In this document: in pieces, positions 1-5,348 of the stretch | Numbering within the stretch: position 1 is the stretch's first letter | How the letters are laid out: the number at the start of each line of letters is the position of its first letter | Assembly (NCBI GenBank): GCA_028288645.1 | Contig: JAQBNJ010000546.1 | Location: 1 to 5,742 of the forward strand | Reading direction: 5' to 3' | Source: Sediminibacterium sp. | GTDB taxonomy: Bacteria > Bacteroidota > Bacteroidia > Chitinophagales > Chitinophagaceae | DNA: 5,742 nucleotides | Notes under the pieces: model-generated | What the model was told of the DNA's origin: nothing | The model's input: only the letters and a program-made list of their open reading frames with translations | Databases searched by the model: none | Translations under genes and position numbers: made by a program

Positions 1-22
1 AGTCATTGTGGGAAATAAAATA

Positions 23-100
23 AAACACATAGATACATAGGCAGAACAAAGGGCACATAATTCTATGTGCTCTTTTCTTTTGCTATGTGGCTATGTGTTT
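23..100. repeat. Long imperfect inverted repeat (hairpin) with repeated CTATGTG word
   Basis: The left arm (23-59) and right arm (64-100) are complementary over most of about 37 positions, with a loop of about 4 nt. The ends pair perfectly (AAACACATAG with CTATGTGTTT), and so do an inner ACATAG/CTATGT block and GCACATA/TATGTGC next to the loop. The A-rich centre pairs only partly. The right arm carries CTATGTG three times (63-69, 83-89, 91-97), and the left arm its complement CACATAG/ACATAG. It lies beyond the fusA terminator, so it is not needed to end fusA transcription. It could end or stabilise a transcript from a gene left of the window, or be a small non-autonomous repeat. The structure is seen directly; the role is unknown. 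Confidence 0.75.
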
Positions 101-149
101 CAAAAAAATCTTTCGTGTGATTGTGAAGACACAATCACGGCGCTACATA

Positions 150-181
150 AAAAGCCCCGTTCAAAACAGAACGGGGCTTTT
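150..181 (-). terminator. Intrinsic terminator of fusA
   Basis: A perfect 13-bp stem (AAAAGCCCCGTTC at 150-162 with GAACGGGGCTTTT at 169-181) encloses a 6-nt loop. On the minus strand the stem is followed by a short T run. It begins about 50 nt after the fusA stop codon at 231-233. T and A runs flank both sides, so it could work in both directions, but no plus-strand gene is seen ending here. Confidence 0.9.
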
Positions 182-199
182 ATATTTTTGAAAGATGTA

Positions 200-230
200 A
201 GACTTATTACTTACAACTTAAAACTTACTA
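200..230. repeat. Short tandem word tract, ACTTA x4
   Basis: Four ACTTA words at roughly 7-bp spacing lie between the fusA stop codon and its terminator. The tract would therefore sit in the 3' untranslated RNA of fusA. It resembles in style the other word-built intergenic repeats of this window, but it does not form a hairpin by itself. No function can be assigned. Confidence 0.5.
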
Positions 231-755
231 CTAATCTTCCACCTTCACTTTTCCTTTATTCTTCGCGATCACTTCTTCTGCGATATTGTTTGGCGCAGGA
301 GCATAGTGACTGAACTCCATAGTCGAAGTAGCACGGCCCGAAGACAATGAGCGAAGTTGTGTTACATAACCAAACATTTCGCTCAAAGGAACTTTTGCTT
401 TGATCACCTGGAGGTTACCACGGCTGTCCATACCTTCCAGCATACCACGGCGACGGTTAAGGTCACCCGTAACATCACCCATGTATTGATCAGGTGTTAA
501 TACTTCCACTTTCATGATCGGCTCGAGCAAGGTTGGTTTTGCTTTACGGCCCGCTTCACGGAAAGCTGATTTCGCGCAAAGCTCAAAGCTCATTGCATCA
601 GAATCCACATCGTGGTAGCTACCATCGTAAACGCGCACTTTCATGTTGTTTACAGGATATCCTGCCAAAACCCCTGTGGTCATTGATGTTTCAAAACCTT
701 TATTGATAGCCGGAACAAATTCCTTAGGGATAGAACCACCAAACAGGTCGATCAC
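231..755 (-). CDS. fusA: Elongation factor G, C-terminal part (rest of domain IV, domain V), separated by an in-frame stop
   Basis: This is the C-terminal quarter of EF-G, the GTPase that moves tRNAs and mRNA through the ribosome after peptide transfer. The 174 residues run from a possible GTG at 753-755, but that codon is an ordinary internal valine of EF-G. Six codons between it and the TAA at 774-776 also read as EF-G (GKHFQF), so this is an in-frame continuation and not a new gene. Visible parts are GGSIPKEF at residues 6-13 and the SYHDVDS loop at 46-52, whose histidine corresponds to the domain IV tip that enters the decoding centre. Domain V starts near residue 80 and includes [15 protein letters not shown] (129-143). 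The end is lysine- and acid-rich, with a TAG stop. No ribosome binding site precedes the GTG, so separate translation is doubtful. Without domains I-III this piece cannot hydrolyse GTP. Confidence 0.85.
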   Translation of the reverse strand: MIDLFGGSIPKEFVPAINKGFETSMTTGVLAGYPVNNMKVRVYDGSYHDVDSDAMSFELCAKSAFREAGRKAKPTLLEPIMKVEVLTPDQYMGDVTGDLNRRRGMLEGMDSRGNLQVIKAKVPLSEMFGYVTQLRSLSSGRATSTMEFSHYAPAPNNIAEEVIAKNKGKVKVED

Positions 756-773
756 AAACTGGAAATGTTTGCC

Positions 774-776
774 TTA
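774..776 (-). other. Premature in-frame TAA inside fusA
   Basis: On the minus strand the frame reads [21 protein letters not shown] similarity continues directly on both sides without a frame change, and the two halves differ by an exact multiple of three. One base change from GAA, AAA or CAA would explain the stop. TAA also ends higA and the middle FKBP gene here, so codon reassignment is not a reasonable explanation. Confidence 0.93.
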
Positions 777-2381
777 ATTTACTTTCAGCCATAATTCATC
801 AGCAGGGCCGATGGTGAACTGGATATCGGCGAACTTACCACGGCCACCCGACTGTTTCTTCAACACTTCACGGTGCTCGATGGTTTTACCGAATGCTTCT
901 TTGTAAGCAACCTGCGGCGCGCCCTGGTTAACTTCTACCTTGAACTCACGACGCATACGGTCGATGATGATCTCGAGGTGCAACTCTCCCATTCCGCGAA
1001 GAATGGTCTGGCCTGTATCTTCGTCTGTGTTCACACGCAGGGTTGGATCTTCTTCAACGAGTTTGGCGATAGCCATACCCATCCTGTCAACGTCGGCCTG
1101 TGTTTTTGGTTCAACTGCCACGGCGATAACCGGTTCAGGAATGAACATATTCTCGAGGGCGATCGGGTGATTCTCATCACACAATGTATCCCCTGTTTTA
1201 ATTTCTTTGAACCCTACAGCAGCGGCGATATCACCGGCCTCGATGAAATCCATCGGGTTCTGTTTGTTGGCAAACATTTTCATGATACGGCTGATACGTT
1301 CTTTCTTTCCGCTTCTTACGTTCAATACATAAGAACCTGCATCCAGGTGACCTGAATAACACCTGAAAAACGCAAGACGTCCTACGAAAGGATCTGTCAT
1401 AATCTTAAATGCCAATGCAGCAAATGGTTCTTTTGCACTGGGTTTACGGAAGATGGTTTCACCTGTATCCGGATCTATACCCTGTGTATCTTCTAAATCC
1501 AAAGGACTAGGCAGGTAACGGCAAACTGCATCCAGTGCGGTTTGTACGCCTTTGTTCTTGAATGAAGAACCAAGCATCATCGGAACGATGCTCAGGTCGA
1601 TACATGCTTTACGGATCGCTTCGTGCATCTCTTCCTCTGTGATGGAATCCGGATTATCGAAGAATTTCTCCATCAACTTGTCGTCATATTCAGCAACTGA
1701 TTCGATCAGTTTTGCTCTCCATTCTTTTGCTTCTTCCAACAGGTCTTCCGGAACAGGGATTTCTTTGAAGGTCATACCTTCTGTTTCCATATCCCAGATC
1801 ACACCTTTCATGGTGATCAGATCCACCACACCTATGAAATCATCTTCTGCACCGATAGGTAACTGAAGCGGAATGGCATTTGCGCCAAGCATCTCTTTTA
1901 CCTGTGCAACTACCATGAGGAAGTCTGCACCGGAGCGGTCCATTTTATTTACGAAACCAATACGCGGAACCTTGTAACGGTTTGCCTGGCGCCATACGGT
2001 TTCTGACTGAGGTTCTACGCCATCAACAGCAGAGAACAATGCGATCAGGCCATCGAGTACACGCATAGAACGTTCTACCTCAACGGTAAAATCCACGTGA
2101 CCCGGAGTATCGATAATGTTGAAATAATAAGATTTTGTATTGGCATCAGCGGTACCCTTGTTGGTAGGGAATTTCCACTCGCAGCTAACCGCAGCAGAGG
2201 TAATGGTAATACCTCTTTCTTTTTCCTGTTCCATCCAGTCGGTGGTAGCAGCGCCATCGTGCACTTCGCCGATCTTGTGAATCATACCCGTGTAGCGCAG
2301 GATACGCTCGGTTGTGGTGGTTTTACCCGCATCGATGTGCGCAGCAATACCAAAGTTCCGTTGTAATTTAAGGTCCGCCAT
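774..2381 (-). CDS. fusA: Elongation factor G, N-terminal part (domains I-III and start of IV), prematurely stopped
   Basis: This encodes 535 residues of EF-G, the cytoplasmic translocation GTPase that also acts with ribosome recycling factor. The GTPase motifs are all intact: AHIDAGKT at 14-21 (P-loop), RGITI at 56-60 (switch I threonine), DTPGH at 91-95 (with the catalytic-type histidine) and NKMD at 145-148. Later come the EF-Tu-like beta barrel (domain II) and the GMGELHLE region of domain III. It ends within domain IV at a TAA, although the family is about 700 residues long and the remainder follows in frame. The start is firm, since [21 protein letters not shown] matches the family. As read, the product lacks the domain IV tip and domain V and should not support translocation. 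No rpsL, rpsG, rpsJ or tuf adjoins it, so this is not a str-operon location. It could be a decayed second copy, or an intact gene with one wrong base. Confidence 0.93.
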   Translation of the reverse strand: MADLKLQRNFGIAAHIDAGKTTTTERILRYTGMIHKIGEVHDGAATTDWMEQEKERGITITSAAVSCEWKFPTNKGTADANTKSYYFNIIDTPGHVDFTVEVERSMRVLDGLIALFSAVDGVEPQSETVWRQANRYKVPRIGFVNKMDRSGADFLMVVAQVKEMLGANAIPLQLPIGAEDDFIGVVDLITMKGVIWDMETEGMTFKEIPVPEDLLEEAKEWRAKLIESVAEYDDKLMEKFFDNPDSITEEEMHEAIRKACIDLSIVPMMLGSSFKNKGVQTALDAVCRYLPSPLDLEDTQGIDPDTGETIFRKPSAKEPFAALAFKIMTDPFVGRLAFFRCYSGHLDAGSYVLNVRSGKKERISRIMKMFANKQNPMDFIEAGDIAAAVGFKEIKTGDTLCDENHPIALENMFIPEPVIAVAVEPKTQADVDRMGMAIAKLVEEDPTLRVNTDEDTGQTILRGMGELHLEIIIDRMRREFKVEVNQGAPQVAYKEAFGKTIEHREVLKKQSGGRGKFADIQFTIGPADELWLKVN

Positions 2382-2416
2382 AAAAGGTGTCGTTTAATTT
2401 GATTTTTTTCGAGCGG

Positions 2417-2424
2417 CAAAGGTA
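2417..2424 (-). promoter_or_regulatory. Bacteroidota-type -7 promoter box for fusA
   Basis: The minus strand reads TACCTTTG, an exact fit to the TAnnTTTG consensus used by the primary sigma factor of Bacteroidota. It ends 36 nt before the fusA start codon, giving a leader of about 30 nt. No clear TTTG -33 box is present at the usual 19-nt spacing; the nearest TTG (2440-2442) is only 15 nt away. The same TACCTTTG octamer precedes the FKBP gene at 4175. Confidence 0.6.
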
Positions 2425-2487
2425 AGAATTATAGGGATTCAATCATGCTTTGGAAAAGATAATATTGGGGTGTGGAAAAGTGGGTCA

Positions 2488-2570
2488 GTTTGTGGTTTGT
2501 AGTTTGTAGTTGGGTTGCCGATACTGCTCAGAGGCTCACAATTGCGGAAACCCAACCACGAACTCCCATC
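2488..2570. repeat. Palindromic intergenic repeat, copy A (48-bp core 2509-2556)
   Basis: The core 2509-2556 begins GTTGGGTTgCCG and ends CGGaAACCCAAC, so its ends pair as a stem around a non-palindromic centre. It matches copy B (core 3338-3385) at 46 of 48 positions; the two differences are C/T at 2535 and 2537. Left of the core, 2488-2508 is a GTTTGTGG/GTTTGTAG word tract that is only partly matched on the right. The two copies lie in direct orientation on either side of higBA. Confidence 0.85.
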
Positions 2571-2588
2571 ATTAAAATTACCCACAAG

Positions 2589-2619
2589 TTTGCAAAATGA
2601 AAACTAATGAGTAGTTTTA
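2589..2619 (+). promoter_or_regulatory. Predicted higBA promoter (TTTG, 19 nt, TAGTTTTA)
   Basis: TTTG at 2589-2592 and TAGTTTTA at 2612-2619 match the Bacteroidota -33 and -7 boxes, the second in 7 of 8 positions, with the usual 19-nt spacing. Transcription would start within a few bases of the higB ATG at 2624, which implies a very short leader or none. The prediction rests on sequence fit alone. Confidence 0.5.
2600..2618. promoter_or_regulatory. Inverted repeat AAAACTA-5-TAGTTTT, likely HigA operator
   Basis: A perfect 7-bp inverted repeat with a 5-nt spacer (ATGAG) ends 5 nt before the higB ATG, and its right half is the predicted -7 box. HigA-type antitoxins are known to repress their own operon by binding palindromes at the promoter, so position and symmetry both fit. 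Binding itself is inferred. Confidence 0.55.
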
Positions 2620-2623
2620 CAAT

Positions 2624-2893
2624 ATGAATATTATAGCAAAGGGAACCTTGCTTTACTATATTGACAAATACCCGAAAGCAAAAACTGCGCTGTTGACCTG
2701 GTATTATGAGTTTTCCAAAATGGCCTTTGCCAACTTTAATGCTTTAAAGAATGTATATGGCAATGCAAGCATTGTTGCGGGCAACAGGGTGATTTTTAAT
2801 ATCAAAGGAAATGATTACAGGCTGATTGTTTCAGTTAACTTCAGGCAATCGGCGGCTTATGTAATTTGGTTTGGAACACATAAAGAATTATGA
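2624..2893 (+). CDS. higB: HigB-type mRNA interferase toxin (RelE superfamily), C-terminus apparently frameshifted
   Basis: HigB toxins are small RelE-fold ribonucleases that cut mRNA in or near the ribosome and are neutralised by HigA. The 89 residues show the family pattern: MNIIAKGTL at the start, the charged helix YPKAKTALLTWYYE (16-29), then NRVIFNIKGNDYRL (54-67) and FGTHKE (83-88). Family members continue as THxEYD, but here the frame reads THKEL and stops. Removing one T of the pair at 2888-2889 gives THKEYDKTDPVTV and an open frame to TGA at 2952-2954. That would make a protein of 109 residues ending one base before the higA ATG, the tight spacing expected of such an operon. The toxin therefore appears truncated by a one-base insertion, real or from sequencing. 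The fold is mostly retained, but residual activity is uncertain. Confidence 0.88.
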   Translation: MNIIAKGTLLYYIDKYPKAKTALLTWYYEFSKMAFANFNALKNVYGNASIVAGNRVIFNIKGNDYRLIVSVNFRQSAAYVIWFGTHKEL

Positions 2894-2955
2894 CAAAACC
2901 GACCCGGTTACCGTTGGCTTTGATACCGGGATTTTGAACTATAAAACAAGATGAT

Positions 2956-3312
2956 ATGAGCTGGAACGTAATAAAAACAGAAACTGAGTATAAAAAAGCA
3001 TTGTCCCGTGCGATGGAAATATTCCAGGCAGATGCTGATATACCTGAGTCTGATGAACTTGAGTTATTGCTTGTACTCGTAAAGGACTACGAAGATAAAC
3101 ACATAATTATGCCGTCCATCGACCCGATCGATGCTGTCAAATTAAAAATGGAGGAACGCGGTTTAAAAGCAAAAGATCTTGAGCCTTTTATAGGAACAAA
3201 AGGGCATGTCTCATCCATTCTTTCAGGACGGAGGGAACTGACACTGAAAATGGCCAGGCAATTGAAAGATTTTCTCGAATTGCCGGCTGATGTTTTTATG
3301 CATACAGCTTAA
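2956..3312 (+). CDS. higA: HigA-type antitoxin, XRE-family helix-turn-helix protein
   Basis: This 118-residue protein has the layout of HigA antitoxins that follow their toxin gene. The N-terminal half (about 1-55) is acidic, with MEIFQADADIPESDELELL and a VKDYEDKH helix. It is followed by the DPIDAVKLKMEERGL helix (56-70) and a helix-turn-helix of the lambda-repressor type (about 60-112), with the recognition region near GTKGHVSSILSGRREL (80-95). In this family it binds HigB directly and represses the promoter, probably at the inverted repeat at 2600-2618. No Shine-Dalgarno sequence precedes the ATG. In the corrected higB frame the toxin stop is one base upstream, suggesting coupled translation. 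The gene is intact, with a TAA stop, so loss of the toxin end would leave a functional repressor. Confidence 0.92.
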   Translation: MSWNVIKTETEYKKALSRAMEIFQADADIPESDELELLLVLVKDYEDKHIIMPSIDPIDAVKLKMEERGLKAKDLEPFIGTKGHVSSILSGRRELTLKMARQLKDFLELPADVFMHTA

Positions 3313-3316
3313 GAAG

Positions 3317-3406
3317 GTTTGGAGTTTGGAGTTTGTGGTTGGGTTGCCGATACTGCTCAGAGGTTTACAATTGCGGAAACCCAACTACAAACCACAAACT
3401 ACAAAC
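3317..3406. repeat. Palindromic intergenic repeat, copy B (48-bp core 3338-3385)
   Basis: The core is 46/48 identical to copy A at 2509-2556 and in the same orientation. Here the palindrome extends further. The left arm 3317-3345 (GTTTGGAGTTTGGAG words) and right arm 3378-3406 (complement of GTTTGTAG/GTTTGTGG words) pair at about 25 of 29 positions around a central bulge. It begins 5 bp after the higA stop and ends just before the terminator of the convergent FKBP gene. Confidence 0.85.
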
Positions 3407-3417
3407 CACAAACAAAA

Positions 3418-3443
3418 AACAGGGCATCCAAAAATGCCCTGTT
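3418..3443 (-). terminator. Intrinsic terminator of the last FKBP gene
   Basis: A perfect 10-bp stem (AACAGGGCAT at 3418-3427, ATGCCCTGTT at 3434-3443) has a 6-nt loop. On the minus strand it is followed by a run of T (complement of the A run 3414-3419). It lies about 48 nt after the stop codon at 3492-3494. It would close the minus-strand transcript and shield higBA from it. Confidence 0.88.
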
Positions 3444-3491
3444 CACTATAATCAACTGATTATCAACTTAGAATTCCTGCTTCCTGCTCTC

Positions 3492-4175
3492 CTACTTCGC
3501 CGGTTTCACGCTCACTACGGCCACATCATAGATCAGGGCCGAATTTGGTGGAACGCCGGCAGTAGTGCCCCGTTCGCCGTATGCCTGTTGTGCAGGTAGG
3601 ATAGCACGGAAGACAGAGCCTGCGCCTACCCTGTATAGTACGTCTTTCAGGCCAGGGATCATTTCACCCGCTATAGCCATATAAGATTGTTTGGTCTTGT
3701 TTGAATTGTCTATTTCAGTTCCGTCCGGTAATGTGCAAACCACGTTCAGCACGATCGTATCCCTGGGGGATGGTTTTAAACCTGCGCCCTCTTTGGCCAC
3801 CGAATAATATACGCCGCTGGCCGTTGCGGTATAGCCTTTTTCGGCCCTTACTTTATTAAACAAAAGCGCTTCCAACTGGCGGCCTTTTTCCAGCATGAAA
3901 ACATTCTGGTAAGCAAGTAAGCGATCCTGTGTGGTGGCGGGATCAACCATCAGCTTTCTTTTGGTAAGCACATCATTGATAGCCCTGGTAAAAAGAACCG
4001 GGTCATTTACAACAAAACCTGTTTTAGCGAAGAATTGCTGCATCATATACACACCGAGGCTGTATTGGATCGTGTCTTCTGCTGCTTTTTGTTTGGCAGT
4101 AAGCACCGGTTTTTGGGCAAAAGAAGCAGAAACCAGTACCAGGAGACAAGTAGAAAGAATAATGATTTTTTTCAT
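3492..4175 (-). CDS. Exported FKBP-type peptidyl-prolyl isomerase-like protein with a diverged active site
   Basis: This 227-residue protein has a signal peptide (MKKIIILSTCLLVLVSASFA, likely cut before Q21), so it should act in the periplasm or envelope. Residues 30-117 resemble the helical N-terminal dimerisation domain of Mip/FkpA-like isomerases (DTIQYSLGVYMMQQFF). Residues 118-226 form the FKBP domain, with LPDGTEIDNS, EMIPGLKDVL, AYGERG and VPPNSALIYDV. Aligned by eye to human FKBP12, the pocket keeps Asp37 (D156), Ile56 (I173) and Tyr82 (Y199). Tyr26 is V145, Phe36 is I155 and Trp59 is L176. Isomerase activity may be weak or lost while chaperone-type binding remains. It has its own TACCTTTG box at 4201-4208 and ends at a terminator. 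It is the last of three paralogues on this strand. Confidence 0.88.
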   Translation of the reverse strand: MKKIIILSTCLLVLVSASFAQKPVLTAKQKAAEDTIQYSLGVYMMQQFFAKTGFVVNDPVLFTRAINDVLTKRKLMVDPATTQDRLLAYQNVFMLEKGRQLEALLFNKVRAEKGYTATASGVYYSVAKEGAGLKPSPRDTIVLNVVCTLPDGTEIDNSNKTKQSYMAIAGEMIPGLKDVLYRVGAGSVFRAILPAQQAYGERGTTAGVPPNSALIYDVAVVSVKPAK

Positions 4176-4200
4176 GTTACTATATTTATTTAGCGTGCGA

Positions 4201-4208
4201 CAAAGGTA
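4201..4208 (-). promoter_or_regulatory. Bacteroidota-type -7 promoter box for the FKBP gene starting at 4175
   Basis: The minus strand reads TACCTTTG, an exact TAnnTTTG match and identical to the box before fusA. It ends 26 nt before the ATG. A TTTT run (complement of 4227-4230) lies about 18 nt upstream as a weak -33 candidate. Its presence suggests this gene can be transcribed independently of the FKBP genes upstream. Confidence 0.6.
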
Positions 4209-4240
4209 GAAAAAACCCAGCGGGTGAAAATTTTTACAAA

Positions 4241-4284
4241 GTTAATTAAGGTTAGTAATTCGGGGGGCAGGTTAATTAATGTTA
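4241..4284. repeat. Direct repeat GTTAATTAAnGTTA, two copies 30 bp apart
   Basis: The motif occurs at 4241-4254 and 4271-4284 with one difference in 14 positions, and its GTTAATTAA part is identical. The 30-bp period is close to three helical turns. The repeats lie just upstream of the predicted FKBP promoter, where an activator could bind. AT-rich sequence makes chance similarity possible. Confidence 0.45.
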
Positions 4285-4358
4285 ACGTGTTTTTGCTGTA
4301 TGATTATTGGATAGTAACTCATCCAACCAGATTAAGTTGCCGAAGGATGGGATCTAAA

Positions 4359-4448
4359 GCTGGAACGCAATGCCCGCAAAGAACCGCCAGGTACGCAGGG
4401 AAACCCCTTGCGTTCATTGCGAAACCTTTGCGGGCATTGCGTTCCAGC
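4359..4448. repeat. Long inverted repeat with perfect 23-bp arms and repeated TTGCG word
   Basis: The arms 4359-4381 and 4426-4448 are perfectly complementary over 23 bp (outer end GCTGGAACGC, inner end CGCAAAG). Inside them, weaker pairing continues toward 4400/4405. The right half carries TTGCG four times at 4408, 4417, 4428 and 4437, spaced 9, 11 and 9 bp. It starts about 90 bp downstream of the FKBP stop codon at 4542-4544. The minus strand has no T run after it, so it is not a classic terminator. It could stabilise the mRNA 3' end or be a small repeated element. Confidence 0.85.
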
Positions 4449-4541
4449 CTTTTGTCTGCACATATAGACTGCAAAAAAATACATCGTCTTTTGCATTATA
4501 CTGGCAGGGTCTGGAAGTGTTCGGCTTTGCCCAACCAGGAG

Positions 4542-5231
4542 TTAATGCTTACGGATTTCCACTAATTCTGCAGTGATCAGCAATGCACTGTTCGGTGGAA
4601 TATTATTCGTACCTGCAGTACCATAGCCCATCGACGCAGGGATAAATATCTGCCAGGTTGAACCAACCGGCATCATCGGCAATACTTCTTTAAGGCCGGC
4701 TATGAGTGTAGCGGGTGTGGTAAGTATGGGCAGGTTCTTGGTAAATGTATTTTCAAAAACGTCACCGTTTGCAAGGGAGCCTTTGTAGTGAATCAGCACA
4801 GAATCTGTCTCCAGCGGGCGTTGGCCGGTGCCGGGTTTGATGACGAGATACTGAACGCCGCTAGGCAGTTTTCCTACACCCGGTTTGTCTTTTAAGGCGT
4901 TGAACAATTCTGTTTCAAGCGCCTTGCCCCTGAGTTTGACCATGTCTGCCTGGAAATTCTGAACCATCACATAGGCAATACTGTCTCTGATCTGGCGCGG
5001 CTGTTGTTTGTATACATCGTTCAATCCCGCAAGGAAATAATTGAGGTTGATCTGCATGAATCCTCCTTTGAGCATCACATCTGCCATATAGGTGCCCAGT
5101 GCATATTGTATGGAATCCGAATAGGTCTTTAGTTTGATGGTTGGTGTTGTGGTTCCGGGCTTAGGCGCTGTTTTCTGTGCGGCAAGGCTGAGAGAAATAA
5201 ACAGGCAGCTGAACAGCAGGATCTTTTTCAT
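4542..5231 (-). CDS. Exported FKBP-type peptidyl-prolyl cis-trans isomerase
   Basis: This 229-residue protein has a signal peptide ending near SLAAQ (about residue 18), followed by a Pro/Thr-rich linker (APKPGTTTPT, 22-31). Residues 38-115 match the helical N-terminal domain of Mip/FkpA-like isomerases (SDSIQYALGTYMADVMLKGG). The FKBP domain spans about 122-227. Of the three paralogues it keeps the pocket best. Relative to FKBP12, Tyr26 is Y149 (IHYKG), Phe36 is F159, Ile56 is I177 and Tyr82 is Y203. Asp37 is E160, Trp59 is L180 and Phe99 is I219. Such proteins speed prolyl isomerisation during folding of exported proteins. It lies 117 bp after the first paralogue, so the two may share a transcript. 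A 12-bp palindrome TTTAACGTTAAA (5280-5291) and only a weak -7-like TATTTTTT (5263-5270) precede it. Confidence 0.91.
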   Translation of the reverse strand: MKKILLFSCLFISLSLAAQKTAPKPGTTTPTIKLKTYSDSIQYALGTYMADVMLKGGFMQINLNYFLAGLNDVYKQQPRQIRDSIAYVMVQNFQADMVKLRGKALETELFNALKDKPGVGKLPSGVQYLVIKPGTGQRPLETDSVLIHYKGSLANGDVFENTFTKNLPILTTPATLIAGLKEVLPMMPVGSTWQIFIPASMGYGTAGTNNIPPNSALLITAELVEIRKH

Positions 5232-5279
5232 ACCTGAAATTAATTTGAATACAGCTAAAAAGAAAAAATAGTAAGGTGT

Positions 5280-5291
5280 TTTAACGTTAAA
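5280..5291. promoter_or_regulatory. 12-bp perfect palindrome TTTAACGTTAAA upstream of the middle FKBP gene
   Basis: The palindrome lies about 50 bp upstream of the ATG at 5231, in the gap between two FKBP genes. A GTTAACGT stretch sits at 4281-4288 in the corresponding gap of the next gene. This could be a regulator site, but AT-rich palindromes of this length can arise by chance. Confidence 0.3.
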
Positions 5292-5348
5292 TAAACCTTG
5301 CCGGTTATACCATCATGTGGGTATGCCCAGTTGACTTTTAGGAAGAAG

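Larger units (their letters stand above)
4176..4541. other. 366-bp gap between two FKBP genes, no gene seen
   Basis: The gap holds the -7 box of the downstream FKBP gene (4201-4208), a direct repeat of a GTTAATTAA-type motif (4241-4254 and 4271-4284), and a long hairpin (4359-4448). A 113-codon plus-strand open frame crosses it, but it translates the inverted repeat, ends inside the neighbouring gene and has no family features. No intrinsic terminator with a T run is evident for the gene ending at 4542. Confidence 0.7.

Noticed and set aside
65..313. Plus-strand 82-codon open frame as a gene.
   Set aside because: It runs through a hairpin and a terminator and then into the antisense of fusA, with a composition unlike a protein.
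231..755. The C-terminal EF-G fragment as an independent gene starting at GTG.
   Set aside because: The GTG is an internal valine codon, EF-G similarity continues upstream of it to the TAA, and no promoter or ribosome binding site is evident.
774..776. TAA reassigned to an amino acid (alternative genetic code).
   Set aside because: TAA is the natural stop of higA and of the middle FKBP gene, and no other gene contains an internal TAA.
873..1355. Plus-strand 160-codon open frame as a gene.
   Set aside because: It lies entirely antisense to conserved EF-G sequence and has no features of its own.
2886..2900. Programmed +1 frameshift in higB at TTA-TGA-C, similar to the prfB stop context TGA-C.
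   Set aside because: There is no CTT-T slippery codon, no upstream Shine-Dalgarno stimulator is seen, and slipping from TTA to TAT would pair poorly. A simple one-base insertion explains it better.
2509..3385. The two palindromic repeats as integron attC sites framing a toxin-antitoxin cassette; their ends GTTGGGT and ACCCAAC fit GTTRRRY and RYYYAAC.
   Set aside because: In attC the order is RYYYAAC first and GTTRRRY last; here it is reversed in both copies. The inner R/L box layout is absent and no integrase is in the window.
2488..3406. CRISPR array from the two similar repeats.
   Set aside because: There are only two copies, separated by two protein genes, with no short regular spacers and no cas genes.
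4224..4565. Plus-strand 113-codon open frame as a gene.
   Set aside because: It translates the inverted repeat at 4359-4448, overlaps the end of a well-supported minus-strand gene, and shows no recognisable domain. Such frames over word repeats are typical false genes.
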